From: Welwitschia mirabilis
Taxonomy: Eukaryota; Gnetophyta; Gnetopsida; Welwitschiales
DNA: 64,000 bases
Assembly: GCA_051453625.1 (NCBI GenBank)
Contig: JBOZIK010000001.1
Location: 250,271,289 to 250,335,288 of the forward strand
Direction of reading: 5' to 3'
Below the pieces are notes generated by a model. That model ran no database searches. It was not told the DNA's origin and worked only from the letters and a program-made list of their open reading frames with translations. The position numbers and the translations under genes were made by a program. The first letter of the stretch is position 1. Each line of letters begins with the position of its first letter. Of this stretch, positions 61,340 to 64,000 are shown one piece after another.

Positions 61340-61830
61340 AACTAGTTCAAGTGTGATGAAAATTATCAAAAGGCTTTTGATAGAATTAAGGAATATTTGA
61401 CATCTACCCCTATTCTAAATCCACCTAAACTTGATCAATCATTCTACCTTTTTTTAACATATACATCATCATAAATTAGTGCAATGATCTTTGAACATAA
61501 TGAATTACATCGAGATCACCCAATCTATTTCATTAGTAGGACACTACATCAATATGAGAAAAATTACATTGAACCAAAAAAGGCATGTTTGAGTTTAGTT
61601 TTTACTTCACAAATGTTTCATTATTACATGATAATAAATAAAATAATTGTAATTAATAATCAAAATTTTCTCAAACATCTACTTAAATACTCTATTGGTA
61701 GCATATGTTTAATAAAGTAGGCATTGGTTCTTGCTAAATTAGACTTAGAATTCCAATTTCAAAAATCAGTTAAGGGAAAGTGCATAGTCGAACAGATGGT
61801 AGATCTATCAATAGAAGATCATGGTAAAAC
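61340..61830 (+). pseudogene. Tat-lineage RNase H (first)
   Basis: Begins FKCDENYQKAFDRIKEYLTSTP and LNPPKLDQSFYLFL (family: W-x-x-x-C-x-x-A-F-x-x-I-K-x-Y-L). HPIYFISRTLHQYEKNYIEP matches P-x-Y-Y-I-S-R-T-L-x-x-x-E-x-x-Y. It runs to LVLAKLDLEFQFQKSVKGKCIVEQMVDL, matching the E-F-D-x-x-Y-x-x-x-x-x-I-K-G-x-x-L-A-D family end. Only two stops break the frame from 61340 to 61930; the one at 61718 is TAG where Trp is expected. Confidence 0.85.
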
Positions 61831-61889
61831 CTTAAATGAATTTAAACAATTACTTGATGAAGAAATTAATGTTGTCAAAATGAAAAATA

Positions 61890-62271
61890 ATTCGGATGAA
61901 TTGATGTTTTTGGATGAGGCATCCAACTAAAATGGTGGATTTGTAAGATTAGTCTTCTTTTTCAATAAAAACCTAGCTTGTCATACTCTTTTAAGCTAAA
62001 TTTTCATTGTACAAACAACATTATTTAATACAATTCTTTGATAACAGGAATCATGCTAGCCATTCAAGCATGGTTCAATAAACCATGCATCTTTGGTAAC
62101 TTGCAACTAGTCCTCAACCAAATCTTAGGTAAGTATGAAGCTAAATCAATAATCTTAGATTCATACCTTAGAAAATTGAAAAAGATTTTTGCATTATTTA
62201 AGGTATGTAAAATTCTATCTATTCTTAGAAATGAGAATCAATTCACAAATTATCTTGAAAACTTTGCATAA
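61890..62271 (+). pseudogene. Second RNase H domain, Tat type
   Basis: LMFLDEASN at 61902-61928 corresponds to the first catalytic Asp motif (family: L-x-F-D-G-A-S). The open stretch 62038-62271 gives TGIMLAIQAWFNKPCIFGNLQLVLNQILGKYEAKS, aligning with L-x-x-A-x-x-x-x-x-x-x-x-x-x-G-D-S-Q-L-V-x-x-Q; the Asp of G-D-S is Asn. It ends RNENQFTNYLENFA (family: R-x-x-N-x-x-A-D-x-L-A). A second RNase H after the first is the hallmark of the Tat lineage of plant Gypsy elements. Confidence 0.85.
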
Positions 62272-62439
62272 GTATTTTAGAGAGACATTCCTTAAAGAAT
62301 ATATCACATGCATGAACATTAGTTAAAATTTCCTTAATGAACATTAGATGACTACTTATCTAGATCTATCATGTGATGAGGTAAGTTAATTAATAAAAGA
62401 TCTTAAAGCAAATGATAAATGATATGACACTTTACTGAA

Positions 62440-62580
62440 TTACTTCACTAATCAAAAGATACTTGAAAATCCCTGTTCATTATAGAAATGAAACTTTAAG
62501 AATCAAGCAATGCACTTCATCCTAATTCAAGGTCAACTATATAAGAAGTCAAATAAAGGTATCCTATTGAGATGCTTAAA
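62440..62580 (+). pseudogene. Start of Tat-lineage integrase (cut by LTR)
   Basis: Reads TLLNYFTNQKILENP and then AMHFILIQGQLYKKSNKGILLRCLN, the segment before the His-Cys zinc-binding part of Tat integrases (family: Y-x-x-x-x-x-x-L-Y-R-R-x-x-x-G-x-L-L-R-C-L). The LTR at 62581 begins immediately after, so the rest of integrase is missing from the window. Confidence 0.75.
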
Positions 62581-63880
62581 TGTTAGAGTATATTTGCCAA
62601 TTGATGTTAAACTAATTTATCTTATGTAGTGTAAAAATATTATATCTTGTGTGCAGATGAAATTGAGTTTTGTAGGTAAAATACTTGAATCAAAATGCAC
62701 TAGAAAAACTACTAAGTTATGTTAACCTCCAGTAGGGATTGACTAGATCCTAAAGAGGTTGACCAAATTCTTATGAGGTTAACCAAATCTATAACCTGAA
62801 GAATCAGTGTTCCTGAACCAAATGGCAAGGGGTCGATCAGATTTTTATGGAGCTGACTAGATTTGAGGACCTGATAGGCAGTAGCTTTAGACCGAGAGAT
62901 AAGGGGTCAATCAAATCAAGGATGAGATTGATTGAATTGGGGTCGACCAGATCCAAATGGGGTTGAATGGACTTGAAGACATAAAAACTTACGGCGATCA
63001 AAGTCTTCTCTTAGCCAACCTATGTAATTCATGTTATCATATGGGGTCAACTAGATTTTTGTGGTGTCGACCAGACGACACGAAAAAGAAATTTATCTAA
63101 AATTTATGTATCCATTNNNNNNNNNNNNNNNNGCCATTTTCTAGTCATTTATAGCCGTTGGAGGAACAATTCATTTGTAATAAACCATAATAGCCTATAT
63201 TATAAATAGCTAAGAAATAGATGAACTAGAGAGCTTTTTTTTAGACACTATATCTATTTAGCATAATCATTATTTATCTAAAAGATCAAGTTGTATTTTC
63301 ATTGGCATATCATTGTATTACTTCACATTTGATTAAGGAGATCTATATTTAACAAAAGAGCTTTACTCAGAATCAGATCTAAGAGCTTCATCACTATAAT
63401 CTATTGGAGAAGAGCTCCACTCATTGTACTACTTCTAAACGTGTGATATATGAGCAATCAAGGAATTATCACATCATATCCATTGCTTTCACAGATTGAG
63501 ACTTAGCCTGGTAAAGTCCATTGTTAAAGGTTGAGACTTAGCCTCTAAAAGTCTACTTGTAAGGTTTACATGTAAACCTGGTAAAACCTTGAAGTAATAG
63601 AGATTTAAGATCAAGCTTAGAATGATAATCATAGAGAGTGGAGTAGGGAAGTTCCCAAACCACTTTAAATCCTAAGTGCATCAAAATTGGTTTTTTGTGC
63701 TTTCTGTCTTTTTGATTCTTTACTTTCAGCTTTCCATTTTATGTATGCACTTTCTTGATTTTATTATTTCTCAAAAGTGAACTTTGCTTAAATAGATTTA
63801 ATTTTGATTTGGGCTTAAAATTTTGAAAGAACCTATTAAATTCCCTCCCCTTCCCTCCCCTATAAGGTTCTCAATCCTAT
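62581..63880 (+). mobile_element. SIRE/Maximus-like Copia 5' LTR, copy 2
   Basis: Starts TGTTAGAGTATATTTGCC and runs about 1.3 kb to a pyrimidine tract (CCCTCCCCTTCCCTCCCC, 63843-63860) and GGTTCTCAATCCTATA, followed by a primer binding site. The long LTR with a C-rich tract just before the end and a tRNA-Met site is the arrangement of SIRE/Maximus Copia elements. TATAAATA lies at 63201-63208. Repeated GTCGACCAGA-like phrases fill 62731-63075. A 16-N run sits at 63117-63132. It is inserted in the Tat integrase. Confidence 0.7.
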
Positions 63881-63884
63881 AAGT

Positions 63885-63896
63885 TGGTATCAGAGT
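63885..63896 (+). other. Primer binding site, tRNA-iMet type
   Basis: TGGTATCAGAGT has one mismatch in the last base to the plant initiator tRNA-Met site. It follows the LTR end by about four bases and shows that a Copia element, cut off by the window end, extends to the right. Confidence 0.75.
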
Positions 63897-64000
63897 AAGG
63901 TTAAGTCATCTTCTTATATCTTAACCTATCTAGACTTAGAACCGTTTAATGGATACTCTTTTTGATGAAATTTTTTAGCATTCCCTCCCTAAATACCTGT
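63897..64000 (+). mobile_element. Leader of the SIRE-like Copia element (cut by window end)
   Basis: Sequence just downstream of the primer binding site. Gag would be expected further right; no start codon can be assigned here. Confidence 0.5.

Overview
The window looks like repeat-rich, probably heterochromatic plant nuclear DNA. It is very AT-rich and has scaffold gaps: eight runs of exactly 100 N, plus runs of 69, 16 and 10 N. Nearly everything recognisable is decayed LTR retrotransposon or LINE. The lineages present (Tat-type Gypsy with two RNase H domains, Athila-like Gypsy, Copia including a SIRE/Maximus-like LTR) point to a flowering plant. I cannot name the species. I saw no intact host gene, tRNA, rRNA or CRISPR array.

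Layout. 1-286: end of a plus-strand LTR with a tRNA-iMet primer binding site. About 600-2970: an unrecognised, decayed, apparently intron-containing coding sequence on the minus strand. 3118-4935 and 6325-8120: a nested tandem array (about 21 bp, 151 bp and 895 bp periods), followed by a plus-strand TATA box and gag-like remnants. 9920-25490: minus-strand Gypsy derivatives with LTR-like blocks, gag and protease but no visible reverse transcriptase, carrying a dispersed palindromic motif (CTATCATCC/GGATGATAG). 25593-29620: two Athila-like gag-protease remnants on the minus strand. 30959-44560: two copies of one plus-strand Copia element (CCHC, integrase, RT, RNase H). 44850-49750: two copies of an L1-like LINE fragment. 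52080-62580: a plus-strand Tat-lineage Gypsy element (gag, protease, RT, RNase H, second RNase H, start of integrase) in two overlapping copies. It is interrupted by SIRE-like Copia LTRs at 58190 and 62581; the second is followed by a primer binding site.

Two points govern how this window should be read. First, at six of the eight 100-N gaps the sequence after the gap restarts inside sequence already present before it, at roughly 90-95% identity by eye. This fits unmerged allelic contigs placed side by side, or tandem duplications that broke the assembly, so many paired features may be one locus counted twice. Second, the coding remnants carry many TAG/TAA stops where the families have Gln or Trp, with other changes of the C-to-T/G-to-A type, as expected for long-methylated, silenced DNA. 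The most unusual items are the spliced-looking minus-strand coding remnant, the hierarchical array next to it, and the 12 dispersed palindromic motifs.
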